A DNA stretch of 64,000 bases from Polaribacter sargassicola (lineage in GTDB: Bacteria > Bacteroidota > Bacteroidia > Flavobacteriales > Flavobacteriaceae): contig NZ_JAHDAU010000002.1 of assembly GCF_021991835.1 (NCBI RefSeq), forward strand, positions 186,001 to 250,000. Reading direction: 5' to 3'. Each line of letters starts with the position of its first letter. Positions within the stretch are counted from its first letter, which is position 1. The notes below the pieces were generated by a model. That model searched no databases, was not told the origin of the DNA, and was given only the letters and a program-made list of their open reading frames with translations. The position numbers were made by a program, and so were the translations under genes. This document shows, piece after piece, positions 18,477 through 27,584 of this stretch.

Positions 18477-18743
18477 TTATTTTTTAGTATTTAAAACTGT
18501 GTTTGCTAACTTTATATATTCTTTTTTGGCTTCGTCAGATTTCATTCCATTTAACTGTATCCATGCATTTAATTTAAATGCATTTCTAACATTTACGTCA
18601 TTATTAAAAGAAAATTTGTTCCCAAAATTTGCCTGCTTATTGTATGCATACAATTTTAGCATTATATCTGGTGCTATTGCCTTTCTTAATTCAGAAATTT
18701 TAGAATAAGCCTCATTAAACTCTTGGTCTAAATCATATTCCAT
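18477..18743 (-). CDS. Acyl-CoA-binding protein
   Basis: Four-helix acyl-CoA-binding protein of 88 residues, the normal size. Seen: FNEAYSKI at the start, LKLYAYNKQAN (the family's Y/K ligand helix) and KLNAWIQLNGMKSDEAKKEYI (helix 4 with W and K). It buffers long-chain acyl-CoA in the cytosol. It lies between the Psd and YceI genes with 4-6 bp spacing, so it is part of a lipid-synthesis operon. Confidence 0.9.
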   Translation of the reverse strand: MEYDLDQEFNEAYSKISELRKAIAPDIMLKLYAYNKQANFGNKFSFNNDVNVRNAFKLNAWIQLNGMKSDEAKKEYIKLANTVLNTKK

Positions 18744-18749
18744 AAAAAA

Positions 18750-19406
18750 TTATTTTTCTGCAATAACTTGAATCCCTCCTTTAACTTTATCTCCTAAAGC
18801 AACTTTTAATTTTGTATCTAACGGAAGAAAAAGATCTACTCTAGAACCAAATTTTATAAATCCTGCATCTGCTCCTTGTATTGCTTTATCTCCTTCTTTT
18901 GCATAATTTACAATTCTTTTAGCTAAAGCACCTGCAATTTGCCTGTACAAAACATCACCAAAAACAGTATTGTTAATTACAACAGTTGTTCTTTCGTTTT
19001 CTGTAGACGCTTTAGGATGCCATGCTACTAAATATTTACCCGGATGATATTTACTATATTTTACAACCCCACTCATTGCATATCTTGTAACATGCACATT
19101 AATAGGAGACATAAAAATTGATACTTGTAATCTTTTTCCTTTAAAATATTCTGGTTCTTCTACTTCTTCAATCACAACTACTTTACCATCTACAGGTGCA
19201 ACAATCGTTTTTTCGTTTAAAGAAGCTAACCTTTTAGGGTTTCTAAAAAACTGTAATACTATTACTAGAAAAGCTATCATTACAATCTGGATAGCTTTTA
19301 CCAACCAAGTTATTTCAATAAGTTTTTCTGCTAATAAAATACCACTAATTGCTATTATAAAAGTAATAATAATTATTTTATATCCTTCTTTGTGGAAACG
19401 AATCAT
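18750..19406 (-). CDS. psd: Phosphatidylserine decarboxylase family protein
   Basis: Makes phosphatidylethanolamine from phosphatidylserine with a self-generated pyruvoyl group. At 218 residues it belongs to the short (Psd-B/archaeal-like) form. N-terminal hydrophobic segments cover residues 10-50. Conserved blocks are VAPVDGKVV, FMSPINVHVTRY (catalytic His region) and FIKFGSRVDLFLP, where the Gly-Ser pair is the expected self-cleavage site. It lies 2 bp from cdsA, its partner in phospholipid head-group synthesis, and 6 bp from the ACBP gene. Confidence 0.9.
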   Translation of the reverse strand: MIRFHKEGYKIIIITFIIAISGILLAEKLIEITWLVKAIQIVMIAFLVIVLQFFRNPKRLASLNEKTIVAPVDGKVVVIEEVEEPEYFKGKRLQVSIFMSPINVHVTRYAMSGVVKYSKYHPGKYLVAWHPKASTENERTTVVINNTVFGDVLYRQIAGALAKRIVNYAKEGDKAIQGADAGFIKFGSRVDLFLPLDTKLKVALGDKVKGGIQVIAEK

Positions 19407-19408
19407 GT

Positions 19409-20203
19409 TTAAATTATAAAATTAATATACAAATATACAAATGGAGCAACAAACAACAAACTATCTAGTCTATCTAAAATACCGCCATGGCCTGGCATAA
19501 TATTTCCACTATCTTTTACATTTGCTTGTCTTTTAAATTTAGATTCTATTAAATCTCCTATAGTACCAATAACACTTACTAAAAAAGCAATTATTAACCA
19601 GTTGACAACAGTAAAATCATCATTAAATTTACTGATAAAAATAGCTGAGACTAAAGCAAAAAATAAACCTCCTAAAAAACCTTCTATTGTTTTTTTAGGT
19701 GATACAGATGGAAACAACTTTCTTTTTCCAATATTTTTACCTACCAAAAAAGCAAAACTATCATTAACCCAAATAATAATTAAAATAGAAATCATTAAAT
19801 AAGGATTATATTCTCCTTGATAATTCGGCAAAAAAACTAAGAAAATCATAGAGAAAACAGGATATCTAACCAAGAGTCCTAGTTTAGATCTATCATTAGA
19901 AAAAGTAATATCTTTTTTTATAAATAAATAGTAAATAAGAGATAAAGATGAAATTATTGTAATACCTAAAATACCTACAACAGCATAATTTTCTGGTCTT
20001 TTTAACATCAAAAATAATGTTAATCCAAAAAAAATGTAACCAATTACACCTTTAAAATCAATTAATTTAGAAAACTCCCAAATACATAAAATTGCAAATA
20101 GAGAAGTTAAAACAATAAACGATTCTTTAGAAATAAGAATTGCTGATAAAAAAATTAAAACGTAAATAATTCCAGAAAGACTCCTTTTTAAAAGGTTACT
20201 CAT
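19409..20203 (-). CDS. cdsA: Phosphatidate cytidylyltransferase
   Basis: Integral membrane enzyme that forms CDP-diacylglycerol from phosphatidate and CTP. The 264-residue chain has about seven hydrophobic helices and the C-terminal CdsA signature: SPKKTIEGFLGG, then IGDLIESKFKRQANVKDSGNIMPGHGGILDRLDS, split here for clarity as IGDLIESKFKR and KDSGNIMPGHGG with ILDRLDS. The Asp residues of the last block bind metal. The psd gene lies 2 bp downstream and the LUD gene 1 bp upstream. Confidence 0.93.
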   Translation of the reverse strand: MSNLLKRSLSGIIYVLIFLSAILISKESFIVLTSLFAILCIWEFSKLIDFKGVIGYIFFGLTLFLMLKRPENYAVVGILGITIISSLSLIYYLFIKKDITFSNDRSKLGLLVRYPVFSMIFLVFLPNYQGEYNPYLMISILIIIWVNDSFAFLVGKNIGKRKLFPSVSPKKTIEGFLGGLFFALVSAIFISKFNDDFTVVNWLIIAFLVSVIGTIGDLIESKFKRQANVKDSGNIMPGHGGILDRLDSLLFVAPFVYLYINFII

Positions 20204-20204
20204 A

Positions 20205-20795
20205 TTACAAATCTTCTAATAACAGCAAATATAAGTTTTTTGAGTTACTGTTACCGTAATTTAAGAAATTATCATCATTATTATTATTGATATCATAATT
20301 TTTAACGGCAGAAATATTTGTTGGTAAATTTCCTTTATGATGAATTTTAATACCGGTTAAACCTTGTCCCATATCTGCAACTAACTGACTAGTTGTTGCA
20401 AAGACAATAAAGTTTTGTGGCATTTCTGATAGTTTTGTACTTTTTAATTGATTTGAAGAAAATAAAATATCTCCTTTATCTGCAATTAAGTGCTCGCACT
20501 TGATAAAAATAGGCAAGTTTGATTTGATATTTGGAGTAATTGCTACTGTTTTTTGGTCTACAAACCCTAACATATCATTATCAGAAAGAGTTAATTGCTT
20601 CCAATTATTTTCTCTTAAAATATTTTCTAAATTCTCAACTACCTCTCCTTTTTTTAAACAATATAGAAACTTACCTCCTTTTTCTACAAAATTGTGTACA
20701 AACAAATCATCCAAAGAAAGATTTAAATCTTCCTTTGGAGTTTCATTTTCTTCCTTTTCTGAAGGAAGATTAAACAATTTCTTAAAAAAACTCAT
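20205..20795 (-). CDS. LUD-domain protein (LutC-like)
   Basis: Cytosolic protein of 196 residues with an LUD (lactate utilisation) fold: an acidic N-terminal tail, then FVEKGGKFLYC and the C-terminal VATTSQLVADMGQGLTGIK. LutC takes part in an iron-sulfur lactate oxidase, but no LutA/LutB gene is nearby and this copy is embedded in the ftsH-cdsA operon in other flavobacteria too, so a lactate role is doubtful. It lies 18 bp after ftsH and 1 bp before cdsA. Confidence 0.75.
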   Translation of the reverse strand: MSFFKKLFNLPSEKEENETPKEDLNLSLDDLFVHNFVEKGGKFLYCLKKGEVVENLENILRENNWKQLTLSDNDMLGFVDQKTVAITPNIKSNLPIFIKCEHLIADKGDILFSSNQLKSTKLSEMPQNFIVFATTSQLVADMGQGLTGIKIHHKGNLPTNISAVKNYDINNNNDDNFLNYGNSNSKNLYLLLLEDL

Positions 20796-20813
20796 TAATT
20801 AAAAGGTGTTTAG

Positions 20814-22796
20814 TTATTCTTCTGTTGTCAATTCTACTGAAGGACTTCCTCCTTTTTGTTCAACAGCTAATTCTTCTCCTTCTATTAGTTCATCAAAAGG
20901 TCTTTTACCAAATATCTTTTCTAAATCGTCTTTAAAGATAACCTCTTTTTCTAATAATAATTCTGCAAGAGTAGTTAACTTATCTTTATTTTCATTTAAT
21001 ATTTGAATAGCTCTAACATATTGTCCTTCGATTATATCAGAAATTTCTTTATCAATCTTCTTACCTGTTTCTTCACTATAAGGTTTTACAAAGCCATCGT
21101 TACCAGAAGAATCGTAATAAGTTACATTACCTACAGTTTCATTTAAACCATAAATTGTAACCATTGCTCTTGCTTGTTTCGTTACTTTTTCTAAATCACT
21201 TAAAGCTCCTGTAGAAATTTTATCAAACATTACTTTCTCTGCTGCTCTACCTCCCATAGTAGCACACATTTCATCTAACATTTGTTCTGTTTGCACAATC
21301 ATTCTTTCTGCTGGTAAATACCATGCAGCTCCTAAAGATTGCCCTCTTGGTACAATTGTAACTTTTACTAGTGGCGCAGCATGTTCTAACATCCAACTAA
21401 TGGTTGCATGACCTGCTTCATGAAAAGCAATTACCTTTTTCTCTTTAGGTGTAATTACTTTATTTTTCTTTTCTAAACCACCTACAATTCTATCTACAGC
21501 GTCTAAAAAGTCTTGATGATGAATTGCTTTCTTACCATTTCTGGCAGCTATTAAAGCAGATTCGTTACACATATTAGCAATATCTGCTCCAGAAAAACCA
21601 GGAGTTTGTTGTGCTAAAAATTCAATTTTAACATCGTCTGCTAACTTTAAAGATTTTATATGTACTTCAAAAATTTCTTTTCTCTCATTAATATTTGGCA
21701 GATCTACATAAATTTGTCTATCAAAACGCCCTGCACGCATTAAGGCACTATCTAATACATCTGCTCTATTGGTTGCAGCTAAAACAATTACGTTTGTATC
21801 TGTACCAAAACCATCCATTTCTGTTAAAAGTTGATTTAACGTATTTTCACGTTCATCGTTTCCTCCTGTCATGCTATTTTTTCCACGAGCTCTACCAATT
21901 GCGTCTATTTCATCAATAAAAATGATAGATGGAGATTTTTGTTGTGCTTGTTTAAATAAATCTCTAACTCTAGAAGCACCAACACCCACAAACATTTCCA
22001 CAAAATCTGAACCAGAAAGAGAGAAAAAAGGTACACCAGCTTCTCCTGCAACTGCTTTTGCTAATAAAGTTTTACCAGTTCCTGGAGGTCCTACTAATAA
22101 GGCTCCTTTAGGAATTTTACCTCCAAGAGAGGTATATTTTTCTGGGCTTTTTAAAAAGTCTACAATTTCTTGTACTTCTTCTTTTGCTCCTTCTAAACCA
22201 GCTACGTTTTCGAATGTAGTTTTTACTTTGGTGTCTTTATCAAATAATTTGGCTTTAGATTTGCCTATGTTAAAAATTTGACCTCCACCACCAGCGCCAG
22301 AACCTCCACCAGACATTCTTCTCATAAAAAATAACCATACAGCTATTAAAATTATAAAAGGAAGAAAACCTAATAAGGTTTCAATCATACTAGTTTTTTC
22401 GGTATTTTCTTTATCAAAATCTAGTTCTTTTTCTTCTTTGATTTTTTCTATACTATTTTCGAAATTTTGTAAATCTCCAAAATTATATTCATACAAAGGA
22501 GCGCCTTTAGAATAAAAGGCTGAACTAACCATTTTTTTGTAACGATCTTTTTTTGCAATAGCTTCATCTTTAATAAAAACTTGTGCAACGTTGTTATTTA
22601 CGACAACTATTTTAGAAATATCATTTTCTTCTAAAATTTCATTAAATTCATTTTTAGTAATGCTTTTAGAACCTAAATCTCCACTACTAAAAAATTGAAA
22701 TGCCATTATTAGAACAAATATGGCCCCATATATCCAATATGCATTAAACTTAAATTTAGGCATATTAGAGTTACTATTTTTTTTTGAATCACTCAT
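20814..22796 (-). CDS. ftsH: ATP-dependent zinc metalloprotease FtsH
   Basis: Membrane-anchored AAA+ protease that degrades misfolded or regulatory membrane and cytosolic proteins. Order: TM1 (about 16-34), extracytoplasmic domain, TM2 (about 140-160), a Gly-rich linker, Walker A GPPGTGKT, Walker [13 protein letters not shown] region [18 protein letters not shown], then zinc site HEAGH. Length 660 fits the Bacteroidota form, whose extracytoplasmic domain is longer than in E. coli. It lies 18 bp after rsfS. Confidence 0.97.
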   Translation of the reverse strand: MSDSKKNSNSNMPKFKFNAYWIYGAIFVLIMAFQFFSSGDLGSKSITKNEFNEILEENDISKIVVVNNNVAQVFIKDEAIAKKDRYKKMVSSAFYSKGAPLYEYNFGDLQNFENSIEKIKEEKELDFDKENTEKTSMIETLLGFLPFIILIAVWLFFMRRMSGGGSGAGGGGQIFNIGKSKAKLFDKDTKVKTTFENVAGLEGAKEEVQEIVDFLKSPEKYTSLGGKIPKGALLVGPPGTGKTLLAKAVAGEAGVPFFSLSGSDFVEMFVGVGASRVRDLFKQAQQKSPSIIFIDEIDAIGRARGKNSMTGGNDERENTLNQLLTEMDGFGTDTNVIVLAATNRADVLDSALMRAGRFDRQIYVDLPNINERKEIFEVHIKSLKLADDVKIEFLAQQTPGFSGADIANMCNESALIAARNGKKAIHHQDFLDAVDRIVGGLEKKNKVITPKEKKVIAFHEAGHATISWMLEHAAPLVKVTIVPRGQSLGAAWYLPAERMIVQTEQMLDEMCATMGGRAAEKVMFDKISTGALSDLEKVTKQARAMVTIYGLNETVGNVTYYDSSGNDGFVKPYSEETGKKIDKEISDIIEGQYVRAIQILNENKDKLTTLAELLLEKEVIFKDDLEKIFGKRPFDELIEGEELAVEQKGGSPSVELTTEE

Positions 22797-22813
22797 TTAT
22801 TAAAAATAAAAAA

Positions 22814-23182
22814 TTAAACTGGTTTTATCTCTGTTATTTTAGCATCTCCCCAAAGACTTTCTATGTCATAAAAATCTCTAACGTGTTTTTGAAATATGTG
22901 AACAACAACGTTTACATAATCCATTAAAACCCACTCAGAATTACCTTGCCCTTCTGTATGCCAAGGTTTATCTTTAAGCTCTTTGCTAACATGTTTTTGA
23001 ATAGAACCAGAAATTGCATTAACTTGTGTATTAGAATTACCAGAGCATATTATAAAATAATCGCAAACGGTATTCTCTATATCTCGTAAGTCTAATAATT
23101 GAATTTTTTCTCCTTTAACCTCATCTATACCTTTAATGATTACAGAAATTAAATCGTCTGTACTTACCTTTTTATTTGTCAT
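22814..23182 (-). CDS. rsfS: Ribosome silencing factor RsfS
   Basis: Binds ribosomal protein L14 and blocks subunit joining under starvation. The 122-residue chain carries the family blocks LDLRDIENTVCDYFIICSG (the D/Y/F signature), WHTEGQGNSEWVLMDY and VVVHIFQKHVRDFYDIESLW. First gene of the ftsH-cdsA-psd operon and divergent from birA with 86 bp between starts, an arrangement common in Flavobacteriaceae. Confidence 0.95.
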   Translation of the reverse strand: MTNKKVSTDDLISVIIKGIDEVKGEKIQLLDLRDIENTVCDYFIICSGNSNTQVNAISGSIQKHVSKELKDKPWHTEGQGNSEWVLMDYVNVVVHIFQKHVRDFYDIESLWGDAKITEIKPV

Positions 23183-23203
23183 TAACTTTTTTATAATTTA
23201 ACG

Positions 23204-23211
23204 CAAAGTTA
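23204..23211 (-). promoter_or_regulatory. Candidate -7 element of the rsfS-ftsH operon
   Basis: On the minus strand TAACTTTG matches TAnnTTTG and lies 21 bp upstream of the rsfS start. I see no clear -33 box. Pattern match only. Confidence 0.4.
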
Positions 23212-23268
23212 TTATTTTTTTGCGAGTATTTTGTGTAATTTTACACTAGTTTACACTTTATTTAACAC

Positions 23269-24000
23269 TTGAAAATAATCAAACTTAGTGCCATTGATTC
23301 TACAAATTCTTTTTTAAAGAATTTGGCACAAAATTCTATATTAGAAAACTTTACTGTAGTTGTTGCTAGACAACAAAGAAATGGCAGAGGACAACAAGAG
23401 AACGGCTGGGCTTCTGAGCCTAATAAAAACCTTACTTTCAGCCTATTTTTAAGATTTGAAAACATAAAAATTGATGAAAAAAAATATTTAAATTTTGCTG
23501 TTTCTTTGGCCGTATATAATTTATTATTAGGCAAAAAAATACCAAAAATTTCTATAAAATGGCCTAACGACATTCTGTCAGTTAACAGCAAAATTTGCGG
23601 TATTTTAATAGAAAACACCTTTTCTGGAAACAAAATTAAAAACACGATTATAGGTATTGGCTTAAATGTTAACCAAGAAATTTTTCCTCAATTTAAAAGA
23701 AAAGCTACCTCTTTAAAATTAGAAACTAAAAAAGAATATAATTTAGATGTTCTATTAGATGAACTTTTAAAGGAGATAAAAAAAAGTATAAATTTACTTG
23801 AATCTAAAAAGTTTGACCTCTTAGATAATATGTATTTAAATGCCTTGTATAAAAAAAATATCCCTACTATGTTTAAAAATAGTAAGGATAAAGTTTTTAT
23901 GGGAATGATCTCTGGTGTTTCTAAAGATGGAAACTTACAAATTCTCTTAGAAGATGATACTATAAAAGAATTTGGAATTAAAGAGATTTCTTTTCTTTAA
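23269..24000 (+). CDS. birA: Biotin--[acetyl-CoA carboxylase] ligase
   Basis: Activates biotin with ATP and attaches it to the carrier domain of carboxylases. Starts with TTG; the family's N-terminal sequence (MKIIKLSAIDSTNSFLK) begins exactly there and no better ATG is upstream. Seen: RQQRNGRGQQENGW (biotinyl-AMP loop), KWPNDIL and KICGILIE. It lacks the N-terminal DNA-binding domain of E. coli BirA, so it is a pure ligase. Its end overlaps the convergent SRPBCC gene by 4 bp. Confidence 0.93.
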   Translation: MKIIKLSAIDSTNSFLKNLAQNSILENFTVVVARQQRNGRGQQENGWASEPNKNLTFSLFLRFENIKIDEKKYLNFAVSLAVYNLLLGKKIPKISIKWPNDILSVNSKICGILIENTFSGNKIKNTIIGIGLNVNQEIFPQFKRKATSLKLETKKEYNLDVLLDELLKEIKKSINLLESKKFDLLDNMYLNALYKKNIPTMFKNSKDKVFMGMISGVSKDGNLQILLEDDTIKEFGIKEISFL

Positions 24001-24386
24001 AGTTTTGCAATATTTTCTGTAAGAGTACCTACAAATTTTGTTAAAGGTTTTTTAATCATCATTGTCATCATCGGATTAAACTCTCCATTAAACTTTAACT
24101 CAACTTCTGTTTTGTTTTCAGAAATTTCGTTAATCTCTGCCGCTAAAGTAAAAGGTAATTTACTACTTGCAGCACCTAATGTAACATTAGAAAATGCCGT
24201 TTTCTCTTTTAATACCAATCTAATTTCTGGCATACCTGGTAAACCAAACAAAAAAGAATCTCCATCAACTTCAAATTTTTGGATATTCTCTGGCATTAAT
24301 TGCTTAAAATTCTGTAAATCTGTAAAGAAAGTAAATACTTCTTCTGCAGATTTTTCTACTATAACTTTATTTCCGTTTATATTCAT
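23997..24386 (-). CDS. SRPBCC/START-like ligand-binding protein
   Basis: Small helix-grip protein of 129 residues (KSAEEVFTFFTDLQNFKQLMP near the start, C-terminal long helix KKPLTKFVGTLTENI). The fold binds hydrophobic ligands, but this orphan's ligand is unknown. It follows pyrE by 8 bp and probably shares its transcript. Confidence 0.78.
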   Translation of the reverse strand: MNINGNKVIVEKSAEEVFTFFTDLQNFKQLMPENIQKFEVDGDSFLFGLPGMPEIRLVLKEKTAFSNVTLGAASSKLPFTLAAEINEISENKTEVELKFNGEFNPMMTMMIKKPLTKFVGTLTENIAKL

Positions 24387-24394
24387 TACTTATC

Positions 24395-25036
24395 TTATTG
24401 TTTCCAACCACTAGGATTGTTTCTCCAATCATTTAACGTAATTAACTCTTTATCTGTAATATAATCACTATCTAGAGCTTGCTCTAATAAATTTTCGTAG
24501 TTACTTAATGTAGCTAAGCTTACATTATTTTCTTTAAAGTTTTTGCTTGCTATATCAAATCCATAAGAAAAAATAGCTACCATACCTTTAACAACAGCAC
24601 CTGCTTCTTTTAAAGCTTCTACTGCATTTAAACTACTATTACCAGTGCTAATTAAGTCTTCTATAACAACTACATTTTGTCCTCTTTCTAAGTGCCCTTC
24701 TATTTGGTTTTTTCTACCATGTTTTTTAGGTTCTGGCCTAACATAAATAAAAGGTACTCCTAATTCTTGAGCCACTAAAACACCAATTGCTATTGCACCA
24801 GTAGCAACACCAGCAATTACATCTGGCTTACCATATTCTAACTCTACAATTCTTGCTATTTCTTCTTTTAAAAAAACACGAACCGGAGGGTAAGATAACG
24901 TTATTCTATTGTCGCAATATATTGGCGACTTCCAACCAGAAGCCCAATTAAATGGATCATTCGGGCTCAATTTTATTGCTTTTATCTGCAATAAAAGTTC
25001 AGCTGTTTTTTTTGCCGTATCTTTGTTCAAAATCAT
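24395..25036 (-). CDS. pyrE: Orotate phosphoribosyltransferase
   Basis: Adds orotate to PRPP, giving OMP in pyrimidine synthesis. Seen: FNWASGWKSPIYCDNR (substrate binding), VRPEPKKHGRKNQIEG (catalytic flexible loop) and VVVIEDLISTGNSSLNAVEAL, the PRPP-binding motif. Length 213 is normal. The start codon is only 7 bp from the start codon of the divergent NUDIX gene, so its promoter must lie inside that gene. Confidence 0.95.
   Translation of the reverse strand: MILNKDTAKKTAELLLQIKAIKLSPNDPFNWASGWKSPIYCDNRITLSYPPVRVFLKEEIARIVELEYGKPDVIAGVATGAIAIGVLVAQELGVPFIYVRPEPKKHGRKNQIEGHLERGQNVVVIEDLISTGNSSLNAVEALKEAGAVVKGMVAIFSYGFDIASKNFKENNVSLATLSNYENLLEQALDSDYITDKELITLNDWRNNPSGWKQ
25018..25025 (+). 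promoter_or_regulatory. Candidate -7 element of the NUDIX gene, inside pyrE
   Basis: TATCTTTG, an exact TAnnTTTG match, lies 18 bp upstream of the NUDIX ATG and inside the first codons of pyrE. It predicts a very short leader. Pattern match only. Confidence 0.5.
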
Positions 25037-25040
25037 ATTG

Positions 25041-25066
25041 CAAATGTATAAAGTTTTTGTAAATGA
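25041..25066 (-). promoter_or_regulatory. Candidate pyrE promoter overlapping the NUDIX start codon
   Basis: On the minus strand TACATTTG (25041-25048) matches TAnnTTTG and ends only 4 bp before the pyrE ATG; a TTGG lies about 22 bp further upstream. If it is used, the pyrE transcript would be leaderless or nearly so. Confidence 0.4.
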
Positions 25067-25637
25067 AAAACCAATTATTATAACTTCTTCAAGAAAAGAT
25101 GCTATTTTTAGCGTATTTCTATTTAAAGAGATTCATTTTGATGAAATTATCAATAAACTAGAAAATACAGATATTAAAGGTATTATTCTATATTCAAACA
25201 ACTTAGAATCTGATTGGAAATCTTTTCTTACACATCTTAAAATGATCCCAGCTGCAGGAGGATTGGTTTTAAACTCAAAAAAAGATATTTTATTCATTTA
25301 TAGAAATGGTGTTTGGGATTTACCTAAAGGTTGGATTGAAAAAAATGAAAGCATAGAAAATGCTGCTATTAGAGAGGTTGAAGAAGAATGTGGTATTACC
25401 AACATAAAAATTATAAAACCTTTAATAACTACTTATCACATCTACTTTCATAAAGGAGCTAAATTAAAAAAAACTCATTGGTTTTTAATGACTTCTGATT
25501 TTAATGGCGTGTTAAAACCTCAAACAGAAGAAGGAATTACACAAGCTTCTTTTAAAAACAGTTTTGAAACAGAAAAAGCTTTACAAAACACATACCAAAA
25601 CATTAAATTAGTTTACGATACCTACAAAGAAAGTTAG
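25044..25637 (+). CDS. NUDIX hydrolase
   Basis: Cleaves nucleoside diphosphates linked to another group; the substrate is not predictable. The Nudix box is complete: GWIEKNESIENAAIREVEEECGI matches GX5EX7REUXEEXGU (given here as GWIEKNE plus REVEEECGI). I start it at the ATG at 25044 (MYKVFVNEKP), where the family begins; the open frame runs further upstream only as antisense of pyrE. The first 65 residues form a separate small domain typical of flavobacterial copies. Confidence 0.88.
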   Translation: MYKVFVNEKPIIITSSRKDAIFSVFLFKEIHFDEIINKLENTDIKGIILYSNNLESDWKSFLTHLKMIPAAGGLVLNSKKDILFIYRNGVWDLPKGWIEKNESIENAAIREVEEECGITNIKIIKPLITTYHIYFHKGAKLKKTHWFLMTSDFNGVLKPQTEEGITQASFKNSFETEKALQNTYQNIKLVYDTYKES

Positions 25638-25655
25638 TTTTTTAAAAAAACCTTC

Positions 25656-25663
25656 TATCTTTG
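25656..25663 (+). promoter_or_regulatory. Candidate -7 element of the SulP gene
   Basis: TATCTTTG is an exact TAnnTTTG match, 25 bp upstream of the ATG at 25689. No good -33 box is visible in the A/T tract before it. Confidence 0.45.
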
Positions 25664-25688
25664 CCGACTTGTAAAATTACACAAAACC

Positions 25689-27581
25689 ATGACTGACTTT
25701 ATCAAAAAAATAATACCTAACGCAAAAGATGATTTTTTAGCAGGAATTACTGTTTCTTTAGCAATGATTCCAGAAGTTGTAGCTTTTGCTTTTGTTGCTC
25801 AAATTAGTCCGATAGTTGCTTTATTTGGAGCTTTTGTAGTTGGAATTGTTTCTGCAACTTTTGGAGGAAGACCTGGTTTAATTTCTGGTGCTGCAGGTGC
25901 TGTTGCTGTAATTTTTGTACACATGATACAAGAAGGACACGCAAAAGGTTTATTATTTGATACTCCTGTAGAAAATATGGGATATTTCTATTTACTAGCC
26001 GCTGTTGTTTTAATGGGAATTATTCAAATATTTGCAGGTGTATTTAAATTAGGAAAATTTGTACGTTTAATACCACACCCTGTAATGATGGGCTTTGTAA
26101 ATGGTTTAGCCATTGTTATTTTTATGGCTCAATTAGGTATGTTTAAAGAAAATAAAAAAGATTTATTTGGACAAAACATGCGTAAAACAACTTCTAAAGA
26201 ACTTGTATATAATGTATCTAACAAACAAGTAAAAGATTTGGCTTCTAATACTGTTTTGTTTTATATAGACGGTAAATCCGTAATAAATAACAGCACAAAA
26301 GAAGAAGTATTTTTATTATCTGATGGACAAGTTTTTGATGTAAAAACAAAAAAAGTAATTTTTAACGCTACCGATGATGGTTTTTACTCTGTTACAGATA
26401 ACGGTGTTGCGAAATCTGTAATGCAAGGAACTAACTTATATAAAATGATTGGTTTAGTATTACTAACCATGCTAATTGTTTGGGGTTTACCAAAACTAAC
26501 TACTAAAATACCTGCTGCATTAACAGCTATATTAATTGTAACATTAGTTTCTGTATTTGGTGGAATTAATTCTATTAATGTAGGCGATTTTATTAGAGAT
26601 GGTGGTGGCGCTGGTTTAAATGGTATTGATGAAATATCTAAAAAATTAAATATTTTAGAATTATGGAGTAACCTTCCTTTTAATTTAGACACTTTAAAAT
26701 TTATTGCTCCTTATGCTTTTTTAGCTGCTTCTGTAGGTTTAATTGAAACCTTAATGACAATGAATTTAGTTGATGAATTAACAGAATCTAGAGGTAACGG
26801 AAACAAGGAATGTGTAGCCCAAGGAGCCGGAAACATTTTAAGTGGAATATTTGGTGGTACTGGTGGTTGTGGTATGATAGGACAAACTGTAATAAATATT
26901 AATGCTGGTGGTAGAGGTAGATTATCTGGTATTATGATGGCATTAACTTTATTAACTTTTATATTATTTGCAGATAAATATATAGAACAAGTACCCATTG
27001 CAGCTTTGGTTGGTGTAATGTTTATGATGGTTATAGAAACTTTTGCTTGGTCTAGTTTTAGAATTTTAAAGAAAATACCTGTTTCTGATGCTTTTGTTTT
27101 AATAATTGTTTCTGCTGTTACTGTTTTCTTCGATTTAGCCATTGCTGTTTTTGTTGGTGTAATTATTTCTGCTTTATCTTTTGCTTGGACAAGTGCTAAA
27201 AAGATTAGAGCAAGAAAACGATTTAAAGAAGACGGAACAAAAATTTATGAAATTTGGGGACCTCTTTTCTTTGGAAGTATTACGGAATTTAATGAAAAAT
27301 TTGATATTAAAAATGATCCTGATAATATAGAAATAGACTTTGTAGAGTCTCGTGTTACAGATCATTCTGCTATAGAAGCTATTTTTAATTTGGTTGAAAA
27401 ATACCAAGCAGCTGGCAAAAAAATATCTTTAAAACATTTAAGTGAAGATTGTAAATTATTATTATGTAAATCTAGTCCTATTTTTGAAGATATTATTATT
27501 GAAGATATTGATGACCCTCGTTATCATTTAGCTGCAAATCCAGAAAAATTTCCAAAACCGTTAGGCGAGTATAAGTTTTAG
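25689..27581 (+). CDS. SulP family anion permease with STAS domain and an unusual inserted domain
   Basis: Inner-membrane transporter for sulfate, bicarbonate or another anion. The N-terminal signature (AGITVSLAMIPEVVAFAFVA) and about ten to twelve helices fit SulP, and the C-terminal cytosolic STAS domain covers residues about 510-620. Unusually, residues about 152-250 (from ENKKDLFGQN to QGTNLYKM) form a polar, beta-rich insertion between two helices; ordinary SulP proteins have a short loop there. The BASS-like gene follows 3 bp later, suggesting coupled Na+/anion transport or shared regulation. Confidence 0.87.
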   Translation: MTDFIKKIIPNAKDDFLAGITVSLAMIPEVVAFAFVAQISPIVALFGAFVVGIVSATFGGRPGLISGAAGAVAVIFVHMIQEGHAKGLLFDTPVENMGYFYLLAAVVLMGIIQIFAGVFKLGKFVRLIPHPVMMGFVNGLAIVIFMAQLGMFKENKKDLFGQNMRKTTSKELVYNVSNKQVKDLASNTVLFYIDGKSVINNSTKEEVFLLSDGQVFDVKTKKVIFNATDDGFYSVTDNGVAKSVMQGTNLYKMIGLVLLTMLIVWGLPKLTTKIPAALTAILIVTLVSVFGGINSINVGDFIRDGGGAGLNGIDEISKKLNILELWSNLPFNLDTLKFIAPYAFLAASVGLIETLMTMNLVDELTESRGNGNKECVAQGAGNILSGIFGGTGGCGMIGQTVININAGGRGRLSGIMMALTLLTFILFADKYIEQVPIAALVGVMFMMVIETFAWSSFRILKKIPVSDAFVLIIVSAVTVFFDLAIAVFVGVIISALSFAWTSAKKIRARKRFKEDGTKIYEIWGPLFFGSITEFNEKFDIKNDPDNIEIDFVESRVTDHSAIEAIFNLVEKYQAAGKKISLKHLSEDCKLLLCKSSPIFEDIIIEDIDDPRYHLAANPEKFPKPLGEYKF

Positions 27582-27584
27582 CAC

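Noticed and set aside
20205..20795. Assignment of the LUD protein to lactate utilisation
   Set aside because: No LutA or LutB partner genes are near, and the gene sits in a conserved ftsH-cdsA context.
24909..25043. N-terminal extension of the NUDIX protein
   Set aside because: The extra 45 codons are antisense to the conserved pyrE start and unlike NUDIX proteins; the ATG at 25044 fits the family.
26384..27142. Antisense open frames of 102 and 143 codons within the SulP gene
   Set aside because: Low-complexity Ile/Pro/Thr-rich translations produced by the codon bias of the sense gene.
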